Shown piece by piece: positions 12,201 through 21,557 of a stretch of 64,000 bases of DNA. The translations under genes and the position numbers were made by a program. The stretch is from positions 25,343,804 to 25,407,803 of the forward strand of contig OY804579.1 in the NCBI GenBank assembly GCA_963680875.1. The letters are read 5' to 3'. Source of the stretch: Bathymodiolus brooksi (Eukaryota > Mollusca > Bivalvia > Mytilida > Modiolidae). Under the pieces are notes generated by a model, which made no database searches, was not told the DNA's origin, and worked only from the letters and a program-made list of their open reading frames with translations. Within the stretch, counting starts at the first letter, position 1. Each line of letters starts with the position of its first letter.

Positions 12201-12396
12201 CTTACGTCCAGCGCCCTAGACCACTAGACCGCATCCACTCCCTAAAAAAGGAGCTTCAATAATCCTAGTGTTACCTTTTCTCGTAAGGTAAATCTAGGGA
12301 TAGACGTAAGACATGTGTATAAGCGTGTGTAGATGGTACATATATACTTAATATTATAATTTGACAGCAATCTAACTCAGCAATTTTTAATATATT
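9295..12396 (-). repeat. Tandem array, minus-oriented arm: ~6.7 units of 463 bp with tRNA-Leu-like heads
   Basis: The reverse complement of the preceding unit recurs seven times, with the anchor gacagc ending at 9588, 10052, 10515, 10978, 11442, 11905 and 12368 (period 463-464). The A box on the minus strand is tggtctagtgg and the B box ggttcaaatcc, both matching consensus. These units differ from the plus arm in fixed ways: tgtatcaatgg instead of tgtaacaatgg, a shorter gaattc stretch, and 463 rather than 471 bp. An 85-residue open frame recurs in each full unit but overlaps the Pol III promoter and has no protein-like features. The array ends in unrelated sequence after ttaatatattacatagg. 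Confidence 0.85.
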
Positions 12397-14219
12397 ACAT
12401 AGGGTACTGTAGGGTAGGTACCCTCTGAAATGGCCCCAACTTTCCGTTCAGGATTAGGAGTTATAAACTTGTGTTTAATTTAAAGGTCTAGGCAGGGCCG
12501 CCAAGAGAATTTTGGGCTCCAGGGAAAAAGGAAACTTGGCCCCCCTCCTCCAATTCTCCAAATAATGATACTCAAACTAAGTCCACCACGGTGTGTCATT
12601 AGGAAGGAATCAGTACAGCAAAAATGAATAGATGAATTGTGATTTAGAAAACAGCTTTCTACTTGTTTATTTGTCTGGACCATTAATTATAATGATCTGG
12701 TACATTTATTAATAGATGTATTTTTATAAACTAAAAACAATAGTCAAATTATTTTATCGACAACCAAATATAGAACATATCTTCACTAATTTAATGCCCT
12801 AGGCAGCTGAATAAGTACACGTTTTAGTCTAAGTCTACAACATTTTTATTTGAAAAAGCATAGGGTAAAAACAATTTCAGCAGAAAATGTTACTCAGATA
12901 GGATTCCGAGGCTTTGAAAAAAATTACCAACAGGAACCCTCGTGCCTCGTTTTACCCACTTGCCTTCATAAGAATATTAATCAGTTTAAAGTTAAACTGA
13001 AGTCAATATACCAAAATATGGTAGAAACTACTTTTGATACCAACAGGTATTGTAGGCCTACTTTGGTCAGTTGACTTGTGCGTGTCTGAGATGTCATCCC
13101 TTTTTTTTTTATCTCTCTCAGTCTCTCTCTCGACATCTTTTGTACCGACCCGCTCAGCATACCTCGATTATAATTTGTTTAATTTGTATGTTGCAATGTT
13201 TGACAATGACAATGTGGTGACTGACGAAGTGAAATTAATAAATAGATGAAAAATAAAGGATCACCTGAACGGAATCAATTGAGTTTAACAAAAGTCTGAT
13301 CATGTCTACTCACCATTATTGAGCCCCTCCCCCTGCAATCCTCGATCTGCTACTCTCAGAGGTAATTCTTAGGGACTTAGCCTGGGACCCCATTTCTATG
13401 TATTTGTCTATAGCAAATCACTTAGGCCTACATATTTCAGAGCCCTTATATAAAAATTAGTGGGGCCCCTCCACCTGCAACCCTCGATCTACCAGTGTCA
13501 ATGGTTGTTCTTAGGGTAGCCTAAGCTGTCGGGCTTGGCTCTCATTTGAGTCATTTAATATACATTTACAAATTGAAAATCACTAAATATATGTACATGG
13601 CCCCCAGGCCGCTGTTCCGGCTGACACCCACCCTCTCAGTGGGCCTGGGTCTAGGGTATGTACTTACATATGGTGATATTGCCAATGTGTAAACCTACTT
13701 AAAAAGGTCCTCCCGACATAAGCAAAGTTTTCAGGCTACCCCAGCGAGTTAATCAAGACAACAGAAATAGACTTGTGCGTTTTGGAAAGGGGAAACAGCG
13801 AAACTGTATTCTCTGTACTACACCAAACATACGCTCTAGAGCAATCACTATATGCTCGAGATGTAATAAAGTGGTTCATGCCATGTGCTTGCATTGTATC
13901 GGCATTGAACTTTAAGAAACATATTAAACATATTGACAATTCATAGCTTTTGTCAATATATATTTTTAGATGGATAGATTAACGTGTTGAAAGAACAAAA
14001 CTTAACGGGTGAAAAAAAACACAGATCACAGGCAATAATTAAATTGTTATATATCTTTGTTGAACTTTCTCAAATATAAGGTTAAAATCCAACACTCATT
14101 ACTCGGAGCTGGACTAGAGAGATACTCATGTCATTTATGTCGATTCTTTCAACTTTACATGTGAATATTTACCATGCTTTCTCCATACTATTTGTTATTT
14201 AATGTTGATATATATAACA
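12397..14219. other. Non-coding region with a duplicated ~55-bp 'cctcgatct' block
   Basis: A block reading ccctcc-cctgcaa-cctcgatct, followed by a gttcttaggg-type end, appears at about 13318-13372 and again at 13464-13520. A phrase with ggccgcc and gggctcc at about 12496-12530 and a cccaggccgc phrase at 13602 may be ends of one element. No exon was recognised. Open frames at 12480-12683, 12850-13249 and 13736-13939 look accidental. Confidence 0.4.
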
Positions 14220-14526
14220 GAGAATTATGGTATTAAACGTCACTTTCAACAATATTTAAGTTATATCGTGGTGGTCAGTTTTTTTTTGGTGGTGGAAACC
14301 GGAGTACCCGGGGAAAACCATCAACCTACCGGAAGTCACCGAAAAACTTTATCACATAATGTTGTATCGAGTACACCTCGCCTGAGTGGGATTCGAACTC
14401 CCAGCGTTAGTAGTGATAGGCAGTACACCTCGCCTGAGTGGGATTCGAACTCCCAGCGTTAGTAGTGATAGGCAGTACACATCACCTGAGTGGGATTCGA
14501 ACTCACAGCGTTAGTAGTGATAGGCA
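14220..14526 (-). repeat. tRNA-derived SINE-like element with a 52-bp triplication
   Basis: This is a copy of a repeat also found at 30063-30313 (opposite strand) and 46732-46926. Read on the minus strand it has a tRNA-B-box-like ttcgaatccc, a cactcaggcgaggtgtac stretch, a gataaag-gtgac block, a gtttccaccacc block and a tail with gttgaaagtgacgttta. The B-box part is triplicated as 52-bp units starting at 14371, 14423 and 14475. The SINE call rests on the B box, short length and copy number; no A box is certain. Confidence 0.6.
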
Positions 14527-14569
14527 GTGATTGCATAGCTAGTTATAAAAAACATATCCACCTAACATA

Positions 14570-15020
14570 AGATCACAACCACGACATTGTTTTTTTAGGG
14601 CAAAAGCGTATGTCAAATTTTACATATATTTCATTATTTAAAGTGTGATAAACGCGCATGCAATTTTACATGATTAGATTCAATAAAGTGTGGGGAAAAA
14701 AACAAATGTACAATTTTACATTAGACACATTTTTTTTTTAAATACATCAGTAATTTTCTATTTTACCCATTAAGGTCTGAAAAAATTTGTAAATTTGTAA
14801 ATTTACAACCCACAAAGTCTAAACACGTGTGTGTAATTTTACATTACAATTTACACCCCACAAAGTCAAAAAACGTGTGTGCAATTTTACATTAGGTCAT
14901 GTAATTTTTTTTTAAATACGGCAGTAATTTTCTGTTTTACATTTTAAGGTCTAATTTTTTTGTTTACATTACACCCCACAAAGTCTAAAAAAAAACTGTG
15001 TGCAATTTTAGGTCATTGTA
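14570..15020. repeat. Irregular tandem repeats of a 'cccacaaagtctaaa-cgtgtgtgcaattttac' unit
   Basis: Phrases caccccacaaagtc, acgtgtgtgcaattttaca and aatacggcagtaattttct recur three or more times at irregular spacing of about 60-130 bp between 14690 and 15020. The region is T-rich with no open frame. It ends just before the perfect hairpin at 15124. Confidence 0.5.
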
Positions 15021-15123
15021 TTGTGACGTTTTACACTGATAACGTCATAACTTCACGGTAAACAAATTTAACTAAAAATCCCTTGGCACTGATCAATGAA
15101 AAGGGCTTGACATCCAAAGGGAT

Positions 15124-15260
15124 AAGAATTGAATGCATTCTTTTGAAGTTTCATTGGGGTATGAAAGCGTTGACCGAAGTACAGCGCTTCATGTTGAAAA
15201 TGTAGTTCGATCAACGCTTTCATACCCCAATGAAACTTCAAAAGAATGCATTCAATTCTT
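15124..15260. repeat. Perfect hairpin with 50-bp arms and a 37-bp loop
   Basis: 15124-15173 (aagaattgaatgcattc...) and 15211-15260 (...gaatgcattcaattctt) are exact reverse complements over 50 bp. Such perfection in an AT-rich, diverged neighbourhood means the inversion is young or maintained. I see no transposase or target duplication. It could be a small fold-back element, or a template-switch product like the similar hairpins at 29861, 35502, 35648 and 36006. Confidence 0.8.
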
Positions 15261-15270
15261 ATAATTATAT

Positions 15271-15385
15271 TTAACCCTTTCAGTGCCAGAGCGACATTTT
15301 TGTCGTTTGAGGGTTGACTGCCAAAGCGACATATTTGTCGTTTGGGGGTTGACTGCCAGACGACATATTTGTCGTTTAATTGATT
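15271..15385. repeat. TTAACCCTTT terminus with three CGACA-TGTCG units
   Basis: ttaaccctttcagtgccagagcgac is followed by three ~31-bp units. Each contains a small palindrome (cgacatttttgtcg or cgacatatttgtcg) and ends gggttgactgcca. It begins with TTAA plus CCCTTT as in piggyBac-type ends. No matching right end or transposase was seen nearby. Confidence 0.45.
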
Positions 15386-15565
15386 ATTTTAGCTATTCAC
15401 GGTTTTCGGCACAATCAATAAAATTATACCTTTGTATACATTTTTTATAACTGTGTTGTTGTTTTTTCTACAATGTATGACGTCTTACGTCTTAGATATA
15501 ATGACGTCACTTTAAAAGAGATCAAAGAAAATGAACGAAAGTTCGGGTGAACTTTCTGACGTTTC

Positions 15566-16835
15566 AGACCAGGCCTGGATTTCTCGAAACAAACTTAAGT
15601 CAAAACTCAGACTTAAGTCTGAGATTTTACTCAAATTTGAGAAATCTCAAAAAAAAACCTTTGGCCGGCAAAAATGTGTTAAATATATAGGGAATTACTG
15701 AAGCGTGAACAGAGCGGGCACCCTCATAGCTTTTCAGAATTCAAGATATATGAGGAGCACCTGCAAGAAAAAAAATGACATAAAATGCGGACCTTGAAGA
15801 AGACACCCAAATATATGCAAGTACATGTAGATTGAGAGCTATTTAGTGATGGGGATGTCAGTTCGTTCATGATCATCCTGTCCCTCTGTGGTCAAATGGT
15901 TCTAGTGGATCTAAATTAAAGACTAACTTATGTAATCTTTTCCAATTGTATCTTCTTGTTTTGGTGCATGTTAATATTATTAAAATCAGTAACAAGTTTT
16001 TATCTTTCGTTGATTTGATTAGGAATTAAATAAACAACACAATTAACAATACATATTATCAAATTAAATAAAAAAACATAATAATACAATGATTTGATCT
16101 GGGCCGATTTGACTTGGGGCCGATTTGACCTGCTACCCGAAATGACAGCGTCCACTGATTATGTCCCTTTGTTATTGAATTATTTCCCTTTATTTGTTAT
16201 GATTGGTGATGACCTTACCTGCAATGGCGTAAAATTGTTGTTTAGTTTCTTCTGCCCTAGCACCGGTCGGCATCTTCACGAACCGCCGGGCTATTTGACA
16301 CAGCCCTCGGCACACATCCCCGACTGCCCTGGACACGGAGGGTGCTGTCACCGAGTTAAAAGTGTCAGCTATTAAGGAATAAAATCCGCCGGTTGCCAGG
16401 AATCTGAGGGTCACCAACACTTGCAGCAAAGGTGGCAAGGCACAACTTCTCAGCGTGTCTCTTTTCAATATGGGCTCTAGGAGTCTCATAATAAATAATA
16501 TCGTGTCCGGTCGAAATCTAAATCTTTTGAAAATTTCCGTTTCCGGCATCATTTCCAGGGGGTTCTCCCGGTCCACAAGCCTATTGTGGGCAACTCTTTG
16601 CCTGTGTCGTCGACGGCGTCGTTGGCGTCTGTTGTTGACGGCCATATTTGAGTTTTTATTCTTTTACTTAAGTTTGGTGGAGAGGTGACTTAAGTTTTTT
16701 CTCAAGTTGAGTTAAAATTTGTGCTAAGTTTTTTTCGAGAAATGCATTGTTTTGAGTTTTCTCAAATTTGAGTAAAATCTCAGACTTAAGTCTGAGTTTT
16801 GACTTAAGTTTGTTTCGAGAAATCCAGGCCTGATC
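15566..16835 (-). mobile_element. PIF/Harbinger deletion derivative
   Basis: The ends are inverted repeats of about 85-110 bp. The left (15566-15650) begins gaccaggcctggatttctcg, then aaacttaagtcaaaactcag; the right (about 16720-16835) is its reverse complement. Between them lies only the first exon of a HARBI1-like transposase on the minus strand. The remaining ~550 bp (15660-16210) is AT-rich and contains two gggccgatttgac motifs at 16092-16135 but no nuclease domain. The element is thus an internally deleted, non-autonomous copy of about 1.27 kb. Confidence 0.75.
16219..16645 (-). pseudogene. HARBI1-like Harbinger transposase, N-terminal exon only
   Basis: The 142-codon exon begins at ATG 16645. 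It has a basic start (RRQRRRRRHRQR) and then the HARBI1/PIF N-terminal signature: FKRFRFRPDTILFIMRLLEP, LPPLLQVLVTLRFLATGGFY and a VTAPSVSRAVGDV helix-turn-helix-like stretch, ending QQFYAIAG. A canonical donor (G|GTAAGG at 16218-16213) follows exactly where relatives continue with the DDE nuclease. No exon carrying that DDE domain exists before the left end of the element. The protein, a metal-dependent DNA nuclease in relatives, cannot be made here. Confidence 0.8.
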
Positions 16836-16969
16836 ACTAGAACGTAGAAGTGAGTGTGTTAACAACAAACGTTTATCTGAATATTTAACCTTGACAGATG
16901 TCAATTTTTATAGAACATGTTAAACAAGATCGTATTCATGAGGTCATCGCCAAACAGTATATACATAAC

Positions 16970-17443
16970 AGCATGTGGACAATTTAAGTGATTCCGTTTC
17001 GCCATCTTCCCTATATATTTCATATAAAACCACTTATTTTCATAACATTCTCATGAAGTCATTCCTTAGCCGATATTCATGAAATTTTCACCTTTAAAAA
17101 CAGAATTAATTAGAGTTTATTTTATTATCTTCATGTAATTTGCAAGCATTTATGATTTAAACACAAATGTAAATTCTTGACGTCACAATTTTATATGATT
17201 ATATAGTAAGATTTGGTGAAAAAATTAAACTTTGTTTTTAAATCAATTCTTAAGAGAAAGTAGAAATAAAATTATTTGCAAATTATACGAAGAAGAAACT
17301 ATATATTTCTGCATTTAATGCTGAAAATTTCATGAAAATCAGATAAGGAATGACTTCATGAGAATGTTATGAAAATAAATGGTTTTATATGAAATATATA
17401 GGGAAGATGGCGGAAACGGAATCAATTTTGTCCACATGTATAT
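16970..17443. mobile_element. MITE with ~120-bp terminal inverted repeats
   Basis: 16970-17095 (catgtggacaatttaagtg, ccgtttcgccatcttccc, ...) and 17320-17443 are inverted copies with few mismatches, including tcatgaagtcattcctta. The ~220-bp centre is AT-rich and non-coding. Total length is about 475 bp. Flanks are rich in tatata and atgt, so the target duplication is ambiguous. No transposase match; superfamily unknown. Confidence 0.75.
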
Positions 17444-17540
17444 ATAGACCTATATAATTAGAGCTGACGAAACTGAAGTTGAAAACCCACGCAGGTGGGA
17501 AAATTAAAAAAATATGTTTTCCTTGACAAATCGGGATAAT

Positions 17541-17690
17541 GTCATTACTCCGACACTCAATACTCCGACAGTCATTACTCCGACACTCAATACTCCGACA
17601 GTCATTACTCCGACACTTATTACTCCGACAGTCATTACTCCGACACTTATTACTCCGACAAGCATTACTCCGACTCTTAATACTTCGACA
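17541..17690. repeat. Five 30-bp 'cattactccgacactcaatactccgacagt' units
   Basis: Units start at about 17542, 17572, 17602, 17632 and 17662. Each is two 15-mers of the form (t)attactccgaca. The same motif in inverted orientation lies at 20571-20632, so the two arrays could be the ends of one 3.1-kb element. Threonine/proline- and valine/glycine-rich frames on either strand here are artefacts of the repeat. Confidence 0.7.
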
Positions 17691-17699
17691 GTGACCGAT

Positions 17700-19540
17700 A
17701 GTCTTTGCAATTCTGGCGCTTTTAGCAATCCAAATGCAGTACGGGACTGCCCATTTAACTTGAAAGGGGCATGGTTTTTATCCCGGAGTCGGAACTTTTT
17801 TTCGTATGCAGCGCTATTGTTTTTAAAGCTTTTCAGCGCGGCCCAACAAAATATTTTTTATAAAAGAAAATATTATTTCATGTAGATCTAGTAAAAATGC
17901 TTTCTCTGATTAGTTTGTTTCTTCGATTCCCGTCATATTTTCCTCAAAATTCAGAATAGCACAATTAGAACGCACAATAAAAATGCAAGAAAAATACCTA
18001 AACAAAAGGACAACAAAAATACAACACTAGAGAGGCAATTCCTGGTGAACACTCGCTATTACTGACAGCTAGCTACGAACCGTCGACCGACTGATGTAAA
18101 AGAATCATGCATACCAGTACTAGATCAAGGAATGGAGTGAAAGGATATATTGTATTTTTGCAATCCTCTTTGTACCATAAACTGAGGGTCAAGTTTAACA
18201 TACTGTTACAGGGGTTTCAAAGTTTTTTTTATAATAGGAGGTACTTCTTAAATTTTAGGAGATACCTAAAAAAATTAGGCCGAGGGCCGTAAGGGGTTCA
18301 GGGGGCGGAAGCTCCTGAAATCTAGCATTTTGTGGACCAAAAAATGTACTTCAGAGACTGCAAAACAATAAGTGTTTTTGAAAGAAAAATCCCATTAACT
18401 TTAGAGTTCAGATTTCACCAAGATTGAAGACCATGTATAATGCCTGGATTCCTTTTCTTTTTCACAATACCTTGGCTTGTGTGTTTTTTTTACTTTATTA
18501 CCAGTAATTAAATTCATCAAAGACCATTGGGACGGATCAAGACATATAAGTGTCATAATTAATGAAACATATAAATTTAATTTGCAATCATCAATGATCA
18601 ATCTTTAATAAAATTTATAATTTTAGTAGATCAATACAAATATAATTAAACAAAAACAATATATATTGATACTTTCACGACTTATGTGCAAAAAAAAATG
18701 TTTGAACAAAAACGATTCGCGGGAAGACATTTATTAACATTTGAATCACAAAAGTTAAATTATTTTGAAAAAAAGTGGGGCCGGCGTTTTGACATTACAA
18801 TGTAATTCGTATTTGAGCCATGTCCGGTCCTTTTTCAAGATTTCTAGTAATTTTCTATCCCTTAGATCCTCGTACCCCCTTTTAAAAATGTTTTTCAGCA
18901 CACTTTCATTTCTGTGAACAACCGCGGTAGGGCCCCGTCAAAATATGTAAATAAATTAGCCATAGGTTTTTATTTTTTTATACCGGAAGTTAAACAATAT
19001 GGATGGAGTTAAGCAACAAGACAGTACGCCCCAGATTGATTCGACCCTGGGTTTTAAATGGATAAAAAAAATCGCACAAAATATTGTGTAGTCATATATT
19101 CATAATGATCATACTTATATTACTGAAGATTACACTAAATTGTGTTTGAACATAATTTGTAATCGGTCATTTTTTATTTTGAAATGATGTCAGCTTTGTT
19201 CCGGTCCGAGTTTTACACAAGGATGAAAAGATATTGGGGCGAAAACATATCTATTTACCGCATGCGCAAACTGCTATTTACGATTCTAAGGTAAAGTTAT
19301 TTTTAAAACAGGGAATATCCCATCAACTTGGTCGTGACGCAGTTGTTCGATTTGAATGCGAGAATTCAGCAATTGACGTGATCATAAATTTTTTATGAAC
19401 AATATTTCACAAGCCTATCGACCATCGTACTTGTGGTTTTCACCACCGCTAATTTTGGGGGGGTTCAGTAATTTCTGCCGGTACTATACACGATCTCAGA
19501 CGGGTAAAAGTACCGAGTACCGGTCCACTTTGAAACCCCT
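17700..19540. other. Non-coding region, nothing recognised
   Basis: AT-rich sequence with a phrase ggccgagggccgtaaggg and gggggcggaagctcc (18282-18315) that looks like a piece of an interspersed repeat. I found no exon with both splice signals, no tRNA and no tandem structure. Confidence 0.4.
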
Positions 19541-19544
19541 GCTG

Positions 19545-19965
19545 TTAGGTTGTACTTCTGCAGGGGACACCAATGGACGGTGCTTAAGGAAATGTAGCAT
19601 TCTAAAGCCTACACTCCTCCTCCTGTCCAGTGCAGAAGAACAAGCATAACATATGCATAAATAAAGGGAATGTATATACCAAATGATAATAGTTAAAAGT
19701 TTGCATGTTGTTTTTCTGCAAGGGACACCAAGGGGCGGTGCTCAAGGAAATGTAGCATTTTAGTGCTTACACTCCTCATCGTGTCCAGTGCAGATGAACA
19801 ATATGTTATTATCGTGTAGTTTCAAAATTGAATGAATTGATAAAAATAAATATGAGCTTTCATGTTGTCATTCTGCAAAGGGACACCAAGGGGTGGTACT
19901 CAAGAAAATGTAGCATCATAAAGCGTACACTCCTCCTCGTGTCCAGTGCAGAAGAACAAGATGCA
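19545..19965. repeat. Three ~160-bp units each ending in a 'ctgca-gggacacc / gtgtccagtgcag' hairpin
   Basis: Blocks at about 19545-19650, 19710-19805 and 19868-19963 share ctgca-gggacaccaa, aatgtagcat, tacactcctc and gtgtccagtgcag. The block edges are inverted relative to one another, so each unit could fold. They match the tandem-unit style of the elements at 21.5-26.2 kb. Confidence 0.6.
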
Positions 19966-19984
19966 ATAGAAATGTCAGAAAGAA

Positions 19985-20215
19985 AAAAAATCATCTACAA
20001 TATTTACAGATAAATTGACACATCTCTTTCAAGACTAAGTCATTTTCGCATGTCATTAACCACAAGAATATCTCTTCTATACTTAAGTTTTGGATGTTGA
20101 TACATGTCATCCCAACTATACTAAAAAGGTCTTGCCTAGTTTTATCATATTTTGAACAGGACATTAAAAAATGCATTTCATCCTCAATTTCCCATATTTC
20201 AGAGCAATATAGTAA
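19985..20215 (-). mobile_element. LINE 3' fragment, C-terminal ORF2 piece
   Basis: The minus-strand frame (stop side 19991) reads IEDEMHFLMSCSKYDKTRQD and then hydrophobic residues to the end. This is typical of the C-terminal (C..H...C) tail of CR1/Jockey-like LINE ORF2 proteins. A poly-A-like tract (poly-T/A at 19980-19990 on the plus strand) lies just past the stop. Upstream sequence is lost after about 20215. It is a dead-on-arrival fragment. Confidence 0.55.
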
Positions 20216-20352
20216 AACATGTTAAATGGTATGGTCAAAAACATATGTCCTAAGCGACGTCGCTAAGTAAACATTGACGCGCAGGAATACTGAAAACATA
20301 GTTCATCTAAATTTTCGACTATATCTTTTATTTTCGTCAATGAAATAAATAT

Positions 20353-20513
20353 AATAATTAATTGCACGTCGTGAATATTGATTATATGATCACTCGTGGC
20401 GAAACGCATTCAGATTAAACTCGTGCGCGTAGCAAGTTCCGCACACTCGTTTAATCTGATGCGTTTTGCGGCAGTCGTGATCATATTTTCAATATCCACT
20501 CCGTGCAATTATC
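20353..20513. repeat. Imperfect hairpin with ~72-bp arms
   Basis: Left arm 20353-20424 (ataattaattgcacg ... cactcgtggcgaaacgcatt ... taaactcgtgcg) pairs with 20441-20513, with about 10 mismatches or small indels and a 16-nt GC-rich loop. It has no coding content. Confidence 0.65.
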
Positions 20514-20570
20514 CTATAGTTGTTTGGAGTTGCGATTAGAAAGGATATGATGATACAACCCGGATGCATG

Positions 20571-20632
20571 GTCGGAGTATTAATGAGTGTCGGAGTAATG
20601 ACTGTCTGAGTTATGAGTGTCGGAGTAATGAG
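20571..20632. repeat. Inverted counterpart of the 'actccgac' array
   Basis: gtcggagtattaatgagtgt, cggagtaatgactgtc and gtcggagtaatgagacg are reverse complements of the 17541-17690 units. Flanking gaccccgat also mirrors the aaatcggg before the left array. I infer the right end of an element running from about 17530 to 20640. Confidence 0.55.
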
Positions 20633-20756
20633 ACGACCCCGATAAATCTAGACTTTAGAGCTTATCTTATGACCTTGGGAATTCTTTGAATAATCTCAGT
20701 CCGAAAAATTTTCTCGGGCTGAACTTGATACTCAGTAAACTTGGGTACCTATAAAG

Positions 20757-20925
20757 TGCGAAACGAAATAGAAACAAAACGACATGAAACGAAACAAAAC
20801 GAAACGAATTGAACGAATACAAAACGAAACGAAACTAAACGAAATGAACGAATTAAACCAAAACGAAATAAAACGAAACCAACGATAGCAAAACAAAACC
20901 AACGAAAACAAAACGAAAATGGAAG
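20757..20925. repeat. Low-complexity (aacgaaacg)n / pentanucleotide-like tract
   Basis: About 170 bp consist of interrupted cgaaa, aacga and aaaacg words. On the opposite strand it reads as Phe/Ser-rich nonsense. It is a degenerate microsatellite with no gene. Confidence 0.7.
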
Positions 20926-20935
20926 AAAAAAATCT

Positions 20936-21557
20936 AAAAGAAATCCAGCCTATGTTCACAATTACGATGCTAGACTACTTCCCACACTGTGCCACACATG
21001 TCTGTCTTTCATCATGAGAGGACAGGATTTGATCACCATTGAACAAGAATACTATGCGTTTATTCAGCAGGAGTCTGTCCTTTTGACTTGGTGGCTTTTT
21101 TTTAATTTAGGAACCATAAGAGGAACGTCGTCTTTTCTTTTTTTTTTAAAGGAGAGGAATTAAAATAAACTAGAACTGTGAGTGACCTCACTGAGTGATA
21201 CCCCCCGCTTGCAATACTATGATGTTCAAACCGTTTGGAATACAGGTATATTAGCAAGTTACCTATGAAAAAAGAACGGATATGGAGTAATGTCAAGGAG
21301 ACAACATCCCATCTCCTAAATAAACTAACCAAGAACATGCATCTAGGGGTTGCCACAAGGTCTTCAACAAAGTGGGATTGTTTAAAACCAATACGGTTTC
21401 ATCAGTATACATGAGGATTACAACATTTCCTAACTTTTGTACAAGAGGATATAGGTCACATCAAATGTTATTGATTCAAAATTAATTATTTATTCTTGAG
21501 TAGTTTTTATATTGCAAATATCCAGATGTGAAAATGTCAATTAAAATCTTATTTCAT
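20936..21557. other. Non-coding spacer
   Basis: No exon or repeat structure recognised. The minus-strand frame at 21102-21356 lacks protein-like features. Confidence 0.4.

Noticed and set aside
7645..12396. CRISPR-like or rDNA-type array
   Set aside because: Units are contiguous 463-471-bp repeats without unique spacers, and no rRNA sequence is present; the setting is eukaryotic.
17504..17885. Thr/Pro-rich (plus) and Val/Gly-rich (minus) frames
   Set aside because: Translations of the 30-bp tandem repeat at 17541-17690.
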